Part shown: positions 36,492 through 47,161 of the stretch, one piece after another | How positions within the stretch are numbered: position 1 is the stretch's first letter | How the letters are laid out: each line of letters starts with the position of its first letter | Assembly (NCBI GenBank): GCA_002914805.1 | Contig: JXTB01000392.1 | Span: forward strand, 323,345-387,344 | Direction: 5' to 3' | DNA from: Parasponia andersonii | Taxonomy: Eukaryota; Streptophyta; Magnoliopsida; Rosales; Cannabaceae | DNA: 64,000 nucleotides | Translations under genes and position numbers: made by a program | The notes under the pieces: generated by a model | Told to the model about the DNA's origin: nothing | The model's input: only the letters and a program-made list of their open reading frames with translations | Database searches by the model: none

Positions 36492-37259
36492 CTAGAATAT
36501 AACAAGTAGCGAAAACAAAGTGTAAATCAAGAGAGCCGCATACGCTATCAAACCCCGGTGCTCTTCACCACCGTCGGCGAGCGAGACCATAAGCCCAGTG
36601 CAAACCCTCGTTGCCCAGAGCACGAAAACCCCTGCAACCCCAAATCGGATCGCCCCGCCTTGCGGCACGAACAGCGACGCCGCCGATAGAATCACCACCG
36701 GCAACATACAGTACCCAACCACGCTCGTACACGTGTGCAGGTCCAGGTTCCCGTTGCGCCCAGCCAACATGTTGAAGACCACATAGAGAAATATCGACGA
36801 AACCACGATCCACCCCAAGATCACGCCGAACTGGATCTTACCCGCCAGCAACTGGAACAGGCACAAGGACATGTAGAGGAGGATCGGGCCGGAAAGGTCC
36901 GAGTCCTTGTGGACAGTCGGGTTGACCCGGAAAGGGTTGAGGATCGATTTGGTCTTCTTCCAGATTTGATCTGGGTGAATGCCTAGCTCGTCGAGGAGGG
37001 GTTCCTCGTCCTCGAAGTTCGCGCTTCCAGGAGATGGACCGCCGCCGATTGGACCGCCGTAGAAGCCGCCGGAGGAGGAAGAGGACGCCCCTGCGGCGGA
37101 ACCGATGTCGAACGACATGAATGGGATGCTTGAGACAGAGGAGCGAGTGGGCTGAAACGGCGCCGTCGCGACACGCCGTTGCTGGACGTTCCCGGCACCG
37201 CCGCTGGGATTGCCGCCGGATGGGAACACCACCGGTGGAACCGCGAACTCCTTCGTCAT
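36492..37259 (-). CDS. Yip1-domain membrane protein (YIPF5-like), 255 aa
   Basis: This single-exon gene encodes a Gly/Ser/Pro-rich cytosolic N-terminus (1-80), the family hallmark EEPLLDELGI (85-94), and then about five hydrophobic segments (roughly 122-141, 143-164, 175-197, 202-226 and 237-255). DLSGPILLY just before the first segment is also typical. Yip1-family proteins cycle between ER and Golgi and act with Rab/YPT GTPases in vesicle formation and trafficking. The length and the intronless form fit the plant YIPF5-type group. The start is the first ATG, preceded by a GA/CT repeat leader. From memory, the Arabidopsis homologue At2g36300 lies beside FACE2, as here, where RCE1 is 6.5 kb away in divergent orientation. 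Confidence 0.92.
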   Translation of the reverse strand: MTKEFAVPPVVFPSGGNPSGGAGNVQQRRVATAPFQPTRSSVSSIPFMSFDIGSAAGASSSSSGGFYGGPIGGGPSPGSANFEDEEPLLDELGIHPDQIWKKTKSILNPFRVNPTVHKDSDLSGPILLYMSLCLFQLLAGKIQFGVILGWIVVSSIFLYVVFNMLAGRNGNLDLHTCTSVVGYCMLPVVILSAASLFVPQGGAIRFGVAGVFVLWATRVCTGLMVSLADGGEEHRGLIAYAALLIYTLFSLLVIF

Positions 37260-37335
37260 CGGATCAGGGAATCAGGTATTCGGACCGGGAATCGGGTTTT
37301 CGGGCACCAAAAAATGTTAGGGTTTTGACCTGGGG

Positions 37336-37370
<35 letters not shown>

Positions 37371-38060
37371 TGTAATAAGCGAAAGCTTCAGATAAGCTTT
37401 CTGGGATTTTGGTCTGTGAAAGAATGGCGTGGCGATGGTTTCTAGTTTTCTTTCTCTTGCTTTCGAAGGTTCTTAAGGGCATAATTGAACTTTCACATAT
37501 GACGTTCTAATGGCGGAGTTACTTTTTTGCCATGGAATAATACGAAGTAAACCTTCTTTCTGCCAAGTAAAAACGACACAAACTTATAAACGACAAGGCT
37601 TGAAATAAAACGACAACTAAACTCACTAACGACGTCAAAATAACAACCATACAATAAAAATTTACAGACGACAAATAAAAGCATTAACGATATGACAATT
37701 TCAACTATAGGTAAAACTGACAACAGATACCTCACCCCACGACAAATATTTTAAAAAGACAATTACTTGAAAATTAGGGAAGCGACAATTATTAACGACA
37801 ATTACTAGGAGTAAAATAATAAAAAGATAGCATAAGGCGTACGATGCGATCTTAAAAAAAAATATTGTTAAGAATTTACTTTGTCGAAGATGATGATCTG
37901 AAATTTAGAAGTCTTCGTGTCATGGACGACGCCTAACAAAAAATAATCAAAAATTGTATACCCCCTCCTCTTTCTCTGTCTCCATTTAGTGAGTTAAAAT
38001 TTTTTGGAGAAAACTAATTTTGCCTTCCCTAAGTTAAAATATTGATTTGTTAACACGTAT
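37260..38060. other. Yip1 5' leader and ACGACAA-rich spacer
   Basis: The first 120 bp are the Yip1 5' leader and promoter, with a GA run (37338-37368; CT on the transcribed strand). From 37570 to 37800 the motif ACGACA or CGACAA occurs more than ten times at irregular spacing. A few more copies (43382, 43432, 43449) lie on the far side of the gypsy insertion, so the element landed inside this spacer. Confidence 0.5.
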
Positions 38061-38507
38061 TCTTGGTGCGATTCTCACCAGCTATCCACGTGTCTCTAAA
38101 CTGCTGATGTTTTATCTACCAATTGTCCACGTATCCTCGCTATCTCAGGGTGCTTTAGACTTCAAGTCAGGTCAGAGAGACGGTGGTGACCACTTGCAAA
38201 AACTCTCCGATGCTTAAGTCAGATGCTTATCCCTGGTATTGGGTAGCAAAGATCAAATTTTTTCTCTTGCTTATGAATTTTTATATATCTCTCGTTGTGT
38301 GTGTATATGCCTATCAGTCTCTCCTCAGGGGGAGGCATGACTCATACATATATAGTCCTGGAATTGAGAGCTTTCTATCTCTTAATCTTAGGATCGAATA
38401 CCTTTTCTCATCATGACTTACTCCAGAAATCACGAGCCGTGGTTAACGTGACTTCTCTTGCATCGTCATGACCTACTTTCTGCCAGCGAGACCTTGACAA
38501 ACCGCCG
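38061..38507 (-). repeat. Remnant 3' LTR of the gypsy element
   Basis: It aligns with the outer part of 42285-43167 (shared TTCTCACCAGCTATCC, CTCAGGGTGCTTTAGACTT, CATGACTTACTCCAGAAAT) but stops near 38507, where pol sequence begins. It lacks the 60-bp tandem duplication and has a small internal deletion near 38483. Confidence 0.85.
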
Positions 38508-38991
38508 AAGGACTGGATTTCCACTAGGAAATCTGTCATGACTTGCCCTTTCTTCCCCACTCGAGGCCCATATTCGATGTTGTATATTCCCAACTCGATG
38601 GCCCATTTGGTCAGTCGTCCTGATAGGTCCAGTTTGGCCAAGATTTGACGGATAGGAAAATCCGTATACACTGTAATCGGGTATGCCTCGAAGTACTGCC
38701 TTACCTTTTCTTAGTGTTGACCAAAGCAAGAACAAGTTTCTCCACCATACTGTATCGTGTCTCAGCGTCCAAGAGTATGCGGCTTGTGTAAAACACCGAC
38801 TTCTGCTTGATGTATTCCTCGACGAACAATACGGCGCTGATCGCTACTTTGGACACTGCCGAATAAGTGTATAGGCACTGCCCCTCTGCTGAGGAAGCTA
38901 GGATAGGCGGGTGACTTAAATATAGTTTGAGCTCTGTCAGTGCCTTGTCGTGCTCCTCCCCCAGACGACTGTGGAGCTTTTCTTTATACAC
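38508..38991 (-). pseudogene. Gypsy RNase H region (broken)
   Basis: Two frames together show RNase H features: KLYLSHPPILASSAEGQCLY, VAISAVLFVEE, FYTSRILLDAETRYSMVEKL and ITVYTDFPIRQILAKLDLSG. At least one frameshift (around 38735) separates them. The downstream spacer and integrase are absent. Confidence 0.8.
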
Positions 38992-39116
38992 TGGAAAAAA
39001 GGTTTACATCTGTCAGACATTTTAGAGACGAAACGGCTGAGTGCGGCTATCTTTCTGGATAGGCGCTGGACTTTCCTAATGTTCGAGGGTCTCTGTACAT
39101 CTGCGATTGACGACAA

Positions 39117-40012
39117 CTAGGTCGGGTTGGCCTTAATGCCCTTTCTGCTCACGATGTGCCCCAAGAACTGGCCGGAGGACACCCCGAACGCATATTTCTT
39201 AGGATTCAGATGCATTTGTAGTACCTCAGAATCTGGAAACATTTGTCCAGATGCCCTAAATGATCCGAAACTTCTTTGCTCTTTACGGCTATGTCGTTGA
39301 TGTAGACCTCTATCGTCTTCCCCAGTAACTCGGTGAATATTTTGTTCATGAGCCTCTGGTAGGTCGCCCCTACATTCTTCAAGCCAAATGGTATGCGTTT
39401 GTAACAATACAGACCTCTCTCCGTAATGAAAGCCGTGTGGATCTGGTCTTTCTCGTATAGAGGGATCTGGTTGTATCTAGAGTAGGTATCCAGGAAGTTC
39501 ATCCTGTTAAATCTCGTCGTCGCATCGACTATTTGATCGATTTTTGGTAGAGGAAAGTTGTCTTTCAGGCAGGCTTTGTTCAAATTGGTGAAATCTATGT
39601 AGGTCCGATTATCATCGTTTTTCTTTTTTACCACCACCGGGTTGGAGACCCAGCATAGGTATACGCACTCTATGATTAGGCCGTTTTCCAGTAGCATCTC
39701 GACCTCCTTGTTGATCGCCCTATTTTTCTCTGGCGCGAACCTTCGAGGTTTCTGTCTGACCAGGAAAAAATTGGGATCTGTGTTCAGTCGGTGGTAGGCA
39801 TGCGAGGAGTCTATTTCGGGCATGTCATCGTGGGACCACGTGAAGACATCACTATTCTGCCTAAAGAATTCCAACAGCTCACTCTTTTCCTCTTCGGGCA
39901 GCAGAGCCCCGATCAAGACTACTTTCCCCGGTTTTGCTTCTTTCAAAGGGACCACCACCAGCTCCTTAATTGTGGATTCTAGCCCATCAGACTCCTTTTC
40001 GATCCACTTCAT
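39117..40012 (-). pseudogene. Gypsy reverse transcriptase (inactivated)
   Basis: The 268-residue ORF (39206-40012) has the RT fingers and palm: VVVKKKNDDNRTYIDFTNLN, then FLDTYSRYNQI, FITERGLYCYKRIPFGLKN and the active-site loop. That loop reads VYINDIAVKS where functional elements have Tyr-Ile-Asp-Asp, so one catalytic Asp is Asn. The reading continues after a frameshift near 39206 with LNPKKYAFGVSSGQFLGHIVSRKGI (two frames, split here by the shift). It cannot be active. Confidence 0.88.
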
Positions 40013-40039
40013 GTATGCTGGTAGGCGGTCATTTGATTG

Positions 40040-40490
40040 CTATCTGTCCCCTGTCGAGGTGCTCGAGCTCGCATCGGCTCCCCTCAAGGCAGTTGAAAAA
40101 CATTTCCTCGCAGAGGTTTGGTCTCCTTTAATTTCTATCATGTAAGTATCATCCTTTGATTGACATCTTAAGACTTGGTGGAGGGTGGAGGCGACCCCAT
40201 GCATAACGTGGATCCACCTTCTCCCCATGATGACGTTGAAGGAGGACTGACAATCGATGACGATGAAGTCTACGTCTAGGCACCTTTCTACAGCGTAGAC
40301 CTTCAGAGTCACGACGCCCAAGGGGCTGACCTTAGTACTGTTAAAGGTGAACAGTGGCTGACAGGTCGGCCTGAGCGTGCTCTGATTCAGGCCCATGTTC
40401 TCGAATGTGCTGAGGAATAGGACCCTTCTGACCAATGCAGAGTCGATCTACAGCTTAATCACCAGGCGATCATCATGAGGTAGGCGCACC
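40040..40490 (-). pseudogene. Gypsy aspartic protease region (broken)
   Basis: The frame MVRRVLFLSTFENMGLNQ...SSFNVIMGRRWIHVMHGVAS has the retropepsin layout, including the ILGR-like IMGRRW. Upstream, the catalytic triad position reads Asp-Ser-Ala after a stop codon, in place of Asp-Thr/Ser-Gly. Confidence 0.7.
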
Positions 40491-40778
40491 ATGGCTAAGT
40501 CTTACTAGGTGAAGGTAATGGGGGCGGCTAAGGTGTAGCTTTCTCCTGTCGTCAGGTGGTTCACGGAGTGCCCCTTGCCCCTCAGGCGCTTCACCCTCTC
40601 TTCGGTTCTTTTCTGGTATTTTTCCTTCTCCTCCTGACTCTGGGTCGGCTCTGGTCTGCATATGATCGTCGGCACTATCCTCAGAGCCTGCTCCCCCTGA
40701 CTCAGAGGCTTAGGTCTGCTTTCCTTTTTGGGGCCCGACGGTATCTTCCTTGGACTGGCTTCCACCCGTCTTCACATA

Positions 40779-41720
40779 CTACTTCAACTTACCAGCTTGG
40801 ATCACCATCATAACCTGCGTGTAAAGATTACGACAGTTGATGATATCATGCCCGTGGTCTTTGTGAAATTGGTAGTATCTGCTCCTGTTCTTTATATGCT
40901 CAGGAACACCGGACTTGGGCGGATCTTTGAAAATGCCCCTATCACTGTTCTGGAGGTAGATCACATCGATCGGCGTGTTGAGCTCGTACTTCGGTAGAGA
41001 GTCTTTAAACGTCTTTCTCCTCTTGCCTTTTTCTTGACCGCTTTGGGTTGGGGCTCCCTACTTCGGAGCTGCCCCTTGGGCCAACACAGGCCTCTTTATT
41101 CCTTGCATGGCCGGGGTTTGGGCCGGTACTGTTGTTATCGCGGAGGAGGTTTTGGGCACTTTTTAGTGGCTTTCCAGCATCCTAAATACCCCTTCCGATT
41201 TTGCTTGGACCTCCGTCATGTCGTATAGCAAATTTAAGAGCAGATGGTCCGACAACATCGATTCGGGCTGTAGGCCCCTGACGAACGAGCTCGCAGTTTG
41301 GGCTGAGTCGGCGTTGTGCACTAAGGATATTACCTCCAGGAAACGCGACAATTATTCCCTTAGAGACTCGTTGGTAGATTGCTCCAACCGGTCGAGGTCT
41401 CGCATGGTTTTCTGCTGCCTCCGGATGCCCGCATATTGTTTTAAGAAGAGTTTGCAAAAATCTTCAAACCTATTTATAGACTTCATCGGAGTTGTTTGAA
41501 CCATAACAGGGCTGGCTCTACCAGAGTGGTGGAGAAGACTTTGTAGGTCACAGCCTCGTCCTTGGTCTCCAAGACCATCTTCTGCTGAAAATGGTATATG
41601 TGGTCGAGAGGGTCGGCCTTTTCCTCAAACGGTCTGAAGGTCGGGGTTGTAAAGTCCTTCGGCTTGAGCTCCAGCTGGATCCTATCGGCAAAAGCTGTCT
41701 GATTGATCTCTCAAACAATC
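40779..41720 (-). pseudogene. Gypsy gag region (broken)
   Basis: The retrotransposon gag domain is recognisable in pieces: a stretch ending SRFLEVISLVHNADS at about 41320-41351 and a zinc-finger-like RYYQFHKDHGHDIINC (about 40850). The latter has lost its first Cys (a Gln or Tyr stands there). Several frames are needed, so it is a pseudogene. Confidence 0.7.
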
Positions 41721-42284
41721 TGTTCTGTTAGATCATCAGGGTCTGGCTGTGATAGGCCCCGAGCCTCTTACTCAACTATCTCCTATTTATAGTTGGGAAG
41801 CACACCTTCCAGGCTTTCCTGGTGTCTTTTGTCCACCATCGCTTCCGCCTGAAAAGGCCTTGTCTGGCTTTGTTGCTCCCTCTATATCCGCGATCTGGAT
41901 AGGGCGGGGACTTCCCTCGGTGGTTGGCTCCTAGTCAAAGTCCTCTCTTCGCCTGCTCCTGGTTTTGCTTGCCAACAGCCCTTCAAGGCGGGCATTATCT
42001 CTACGAAGTTCTGTGACTTCATCTTTTAAGCCCAGGATGGCCTCGTGGGCCATCTCTGCCTTCCTGTTTACTTCTGCCAAGGTGGCAAACATTTGGTTCA
42101 GCTTTTACTCCAGACCTGGTCGCGCTTCCCGGGAGCTTCCTTCGGCATCAGGATGTGTGCTCCTGGTTATCATTCTTGAGGGTGCCATCTGATGTTGTAT
42201 GACTTCTTTGTCCGAGGAGAGCGTGGTCGTGAGACTCTTACTCTTTCTCTCACGCTTGACGATTTTCTATAGACGACGCCAAAC

Positions 42285-43167
42285 TGTTGGTGTGGTTCTC
42301 ACCAGCTATCCATGTGTCTCTGAACTGCTGATGCTGTATCCACCAACTGTCCACGTATCTTCGCTATCTCAGGGTGCTTTAGACTTTAGGTCAGGTAGGA
42401 GAGGCGGGGATGGCCACCTATAAAGACTCTCCGATAATTAAGTCAGATGCTTATTCCTGAGATTGAGTAGCAAAGATCAAGTTTTTTCTCTTGATAATTA
42501 AGTCAGATGCTTATCCCTGAGATTGAGTAGCAAAGATCAAGTTTTTTCTCTTGCTTATGAATTTTTATGTATCGCTCTTTGTGTGTGTATATGTCTATCA
42601 GTCTCTCCTCAGGAGAAGGCAAAGCTCATACATATATAATTTTGGAACTGAAAGCTTTCTGGCTCTCAATCCCAAAATCGAGTACCTTTTCTCATCATGA
42701 CTTACTCCAGAAATAACGAGCTGTGGTTACCGTGACTTCCCTTGTATCGTCGTGACCTGCTTTCAGCTGTCCCCTATAGCTCGAGCCTACCGGAGGGCGA
42801 GACTTTGACAAATCGTCGTTTTGTCAGGATGGATTGCCCAATGCGAACACCTTCCCAGGATTGAGTTAAATGCCCTGTCTGGATCTGGAGCAGTGCGCTG
42901 CCTGCCTCCTATTGTCTTCTGGCAGAAGATTTTCGAGACTCCTGACCCCCGGCTATCGAGGTAGGAATTGGACTAGGCCGAACCCGTTCAGGGTCGGGAT
43001 GGATTCAGCCCTGGCCTCCAACAGCCGATGGGCCCATACGATGTCGTGTGCGACCCGCGTAGCTTTTAAGTGGTCACTCTGGACACGTGTCGGACAGTGT
43101 ACCCTTTTGTGACCTGTTCTGCTACTTAATCGTTCACGTGGTACATAATCTAAGAACGGGCCCTACA
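42285..43167 (-). repeat. 5' LTR of the gypsy element, about 883 bp
   Basis: On the minus strand it begins TGTAGGGCCCGTTC and ends CACACCAACA, so it has TG...CA ends. It contains an internal 60-bp exact-like tandem duplication. The 3' LTR shares only its outer half because of the deletion. Confidence 0.8.
42434..42553 (+). repeat. 60-bp tandem duplication in the gypsy 5' LTR
   Basis: Two units, 42434-42493 and 42494-42553, start ATAATTAAGTCAGATGCTTA and differ at one or two positions. The 3' LTR has one copy only, so the duplication arose after insertion. Confidence 0.9.
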
Positions 43168-43712
43168 TATTTGTATTCAAAAATAAAGTTTGAAATACCT
43201 AATAAAAAAAAAGGCTTGTAGTTGTCAATTCTATAAACTAAATTACAATGCAAGAAAATCAAACTTAAAGTAACGTGTAATTTGTATTTTTTTTTTCCTT
43301 ACAGGCGTAAATCGTTTTACCGGTTCTGCCTGTAGACGTGTTTTTACTTTTTCTCTTAGGGGGAAAAAAGAAAGAAAGAAAAACGACATCGGAAGAGAGG
43401 GTTGGAAGGAAGGGAAAAAGGTCAATGAAACGACAATGTATTTTAAAAACGACAATAAGGAGCATGGGTTCAATAACGGGCTTGGAGTGAAACCAAATAG
43501 GCCCAATCCAGTCCTCAGAAGGCCCATTTCTTAAATGTGAACTACCGCCCCAACGGAGACCCAGAACCAGAGATTCGAAGACAAACTCTGTAAGTCATTC
43601 AAGTCAATCACTCTTTTTTCAAAAAAAAAAATTAAAAAAAAAAAACCAGAGATCTCTGTGTCTATTTCTCTCTCTCTCTTTTGGGTTTTGACAAGAAGCT
43701 TTCGTACCGAAA
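43168..43712. other. RCE1 promoter region and right flank of the gypsy insertion
   Basis: The block next to the element continues the ACGACAA-containing spacer. The 150 bp before 43713 contain CT and A runs and the likely 5' UTR of RCE1. No TATA box in good position was found. Confidence 0.45.
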
Positions 43713-46700
43713 ATGGAAGAACAAGGAGCCATTTCGAAACCAGTGGCAGCGGGTGCCTCCGCGGCTATGGCTTTACTCTACGTTGCCATCCTCTACTCTC
43801 CGACCCTGGTCCTTCGCCTCCCGCCTCCGTCTTCCTTTAAGGACTTCATGATCCGACGGTTCATATGCGCCGCTACGTCGTCGTTCGTCTCTATCGTCAT
43901 CTGTTTTCTCATCCTTCCCGTAAGCAAGCTTCTCTACTGTACTTATTATTAGTGTTACTATTCTGAGTCTTTGGTATTTGCCTTGCCCATGATTTTTTAG
44001 ATGAAGGGTCTCAAAGCTTTAGCTTTAAAGCATTGCTGTATGCTTTTTCGCTTGCTACTCGTGTTTAATGGGGTTTTTTAATATATAATTATTATTAGAA
44101 CTAAGCTCTCTGATTACTATTCCACGTTTTTGGTATTTGCTTATGATTTCTGATATGAAGGATCTCATAGCTTTAGCTTTAAGGACTCATGTTATGCTCT
44201 TTCGCTTGCTAATTGTGTTATCTTTAGTGGGGTTTCTTTTACTTTTTTATTTTAATTGGAATTATGCTCACATTTTTGGTGTATAAAGCCAGTTGAGAAG
44301 CTGGGAAGTATCATATTTACTTGGCGTTTTGGGAATTCGATTGGATCGTCTGGTGAGTATTTCATTGCCCTTTTTTTTAAAAAAATTTAAAGGGATTTCA
44401 ATAAGGAAGCTTTATTTCTTCATCTGGCTATTCTTGTAATTGTACACATGTATAAATCTTTTTCTTGTATTAGTTTGCTAAAAACAAGATTGCTTGCTGA
44501 AATTGAAATTTTGTGTGGAACAGTGGCAAGCTGTGGTGTTTCCTCTCTTACTGACTTGTCTAATATATGCTGGATCTTTGGTCCTCAAGTCTCTGTTATT
44601 GATAGAAAAATGTAGTCAATACAGAAATTCTTGTGGGGGGTGTTCATTTGGGTGTATCAGATATGCCCTGCAAAGTCTCCTTGGTTGGGCAATCTCGGTT
44701 GTTTCCAATATTTTGGCTTGGCGTAATTATGTTGTGGTGAGTATATTTATCATTCTAGGTGCGCCCTTTAAGCTAAAACATAAATGTTTATTGTTAAAGT
44801 GGGAGATTTTCAATTACTTTGATGGATCACGAAGGCCATTCTAAAGATGCTTACTTCAGATCATGGCATTTGTTTACTCTTAAATAATAAACTTACCTTT
44901 ATGTTATACTAGTAGGATTTGCTGTAATAGCGTAGATTTTTGTTCTTCAAGTTAGTAATTGGTGAATAATAAATCTGTTCATGAGTATGATGAATTAACA
45001 AAGGTGAGAAGTTTGACAATGTTAAGACATTTTCTAATGTTCTAAGGAAATATGTGTACGAAACTTGTCTTGCTTCTTTTGCTGAAAAGTGAAAACCTGA
45101 ATGAATTCATCATTTTCATTTCACTCGTTATTGAAATATTAATTGCTTAAACAACTGTAGTGTCAAACTTGAATTATCTTTGATTTTTTTTTTTTCGCAT
45201 AGGTTTTTTGAAAGAGAGAACCTTAAAGGTACTTTCCTTTGCATCAAATGTTGACAATGGTTTTTAAACAGGCTCCGCTTACTGAGGAGCTGGTGTTTAG
45301 AGCATGCATGATACCGCTGCTTCTCTGTGGAGGTTTTAGAATAAATAGTGTCATATTCCTATGCCCTGTTTTCTTCAGCTTGGGTAAGTTTATGCTGGAT
45401 TTTGCCGCTACTAGAATTTGTTGTACTTAATAGTTGCATATCAAAATTTACAACATGTAATGAATTTTAAGAATTTCACACAAAGTCTTGAGGTTTGCTT
45501 ACCAACTAATTGGTTAGAATTGTGTAGCAAATGAAAGCACTAATGTCAAATGCAAGAATGTTCGACTACATGTCCTCATTTACATTGATGTTTTTATTAT
45601 ATACTTTGATCGGCTTTTATTTTTCTCTTAATTTCCAAGTTTTGTTATGTTATAGCTTAATGCTGCTCGTTTTTCTCACTTCACACTAAGGGCATGTTTA
45701 CTCATTTGTAATGGAGAGCAAAAAAGAATGAAAAGCATAATAGAGAGGAAAGGGAATGAGAACCGTAAAGGCTTTCCCTTTCATGTGTTGACTTACTAAT
45801 TAGTTGCACATGAAAGGGAATTCTAACCTTTCCCACTCATTGTTTCTTATTCTCCTCCATTCCCTTTACATGGTAATAAATGTGGCCTAAATGTTACAGC
45901 GAGTGCGAAACTGTAACATTCAACACTTACACATTGTCAATCTTTATACTTCTCCAAAACGTTATATTGGACAAGTTCCAGCTTTGTCTATTTTTCGTAG
46001 ATAGATTGCCCAAAATGCGATGTGTTTTGTCTTTTCTATATCACATGGCTGAACTTTCAGACAAACTAGTCTTACTGTGTTACTGTTATTTTTTCTCTTG
46101 CAGCTCATTTAAACCATTTCATGGAGGTCTACAGCAGGCAAAACTATAACTTGATCAAATCTTCGTTGGCTGTAGGTATAATCTTTTGATTGCTTGCACT
46201 CAATGCATGCTGATTCTTAGATTTTAGCTTTGAGCAGTGGTTGCAGTTCAACCATTCCAGAAATATATGCGCTTTATTTTTGAATTAGAATTAAAAAGAA
46301 ATGGTTTTTTTCCCCTATCTCTATTGCATATTCAAGTTAGAAATTGTCAACTTGCTCATGTCCAACTTATTAAATGTCCTTTTACAGGTTTTCAGCTTGG
46401 CTACACCCTAATCTTTGGCTCATATGCATCCTTTCTTTTCATTCGAACAGGTAGGTGAGAAGTGGTAGATCTTTCGTATTGGTATTTGTTCATTATAGAG
46501 TGGGTGGATTTTTACCCTCTTTGTTTTTTTCCTAACAAACTGATTTAGTTAAGAGGATTAGTCTAGTTGAATTGCCTAAGGCAGATAATCATTATAAAAA
46601 GGTACTTGACTGCGTTTATATAATCTCTCTAAGGATTGCTATGGTAGATTGTTGCATCTGCTTTCTCATAATATCTTTTTCAATGTTCAATTCATTTTTA

Positions 46701-47161
46701 ATTTATGCAGGGCATCTTCTTGCTCCATTAGTGGCACACATATGTTGCAATTTTATGGGATTGCCTGTGGTTTTCTCAAGAAGCAAAGGTATGATAGTAA
46801 AGTCACTTGGAACCTTGCATACATGACTGGCTAATGAACAAACCAACATGTGATATAATTGTGATTCTTTTTTTGTTACCTCTTCTCTGTATTTGTCCCG
46901 ATTATGCATTTTGCAAATTTCTTTTTCTAGCTGCACAGTGCTATACACTGTTGAATTTTCATTATTTGCTTTGTAATCTTCATCTGTTTGCTTCATTAAT
47001 TTTCAGGGATAGTCAGCGTGGCATTTTTAGCCGGAATGGTTGGTTTCTTGTGGCTTCTGTTTCCATTTACACGCCCAGATTTGTACAATGATAGAACAAA
47101 TAATTGCAGATGTTGGCATGGATACTGTTCTTGGAGTGAACCTATAAAATCTTCGTTGTGA
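43713..47161 (+). CDS. RCE1/FACE2: CAAX prenyl protease 2 (Rce1), eight exons, 319 aa
   Basis: The exons are 43713-43919, 44293-44352, 44524-44736, 45272-45383, 46104-46175, 46388-46450, 46711-46788 and 47007-47161. All introns are GT-AG and phases agree. Rce1 is an ER membrane protease that removes the last three residues of prenylated CAAX proteins. The family motifs are present: EELVFR with Glu165 and Glu166, FFSLAHLNH with His199/His202, and AHICCNFMG with His252 and Asn256. Several hydrophobic segments run through the protein, e.g. residues 13-35 and 50-69. The tail NCRCWHGYCSW resembles plant homologues. Exon 2 (LRSWEVSYLLGVLGIR) is only 60 bp. A Tourist-like MITE sits in intron 4. The gene lies between the Yip1 gene (divergent) and the ZPR gene (convergent). 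Confidence 0.95.
45690..45887. mobile_element. Tourist-like MITE in RCE1 intron 4, 198 bp
   Basis: The left end GGGCATGTTTACTCATTTG and the right end, read backwards, GGCCACATTTATTACCATG are inverted repeats. The 3-bp TAA duplication flanks it (45687-45689 and 45888-45890), as for PIF/Harbinger MITEs. The whole sequence is nearly palindromic (GGAAAGGGAATG against CATGAAAGGGAA and CATTCCCTTT). It has no coding capacity and is removed with the intron. Confidence 0.8.

Larger units (their letters stand above)
38061..43167 (-). mobile_element. Ty3/gypsy retrotransposon, Tat-like, truncated and mutated
   Basis: The element reads on the minus strand. The 5' LTR is at 42285-43167, then a degraded primer site (GTTTGGCGTCGTCTATAG, 42284 downward), gag, protease, reverse transcriptase and RNase H. 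The remnant 3' LTR is at 38061 to about 38507. The integrase region and the inner half of the 3' LTR are missing: RNase H sequence ending VEIQSFGG runs straight into LTR sequence near 38505. Frameshifts and stops interrupt every ORF. RT and RNase H phrasing (KNDDNRTYIDFTNLNKAC; YGPRVGKKGQ) is like Tat-lineage elements. No convincing target duplication was found at the outer edges. Confidence 0.85.

Noticed and set aside
36565..37198. Several ORFs on both strands over the Yip1-family gene
   Set aside because: They are shadows of the GC-rich single exon; none has family features.
44494..44844. 116-aa ORF read straight through
   Set aside because: Only 44524-44736 matches Rce1; the ends run into introns with clear splice sites.
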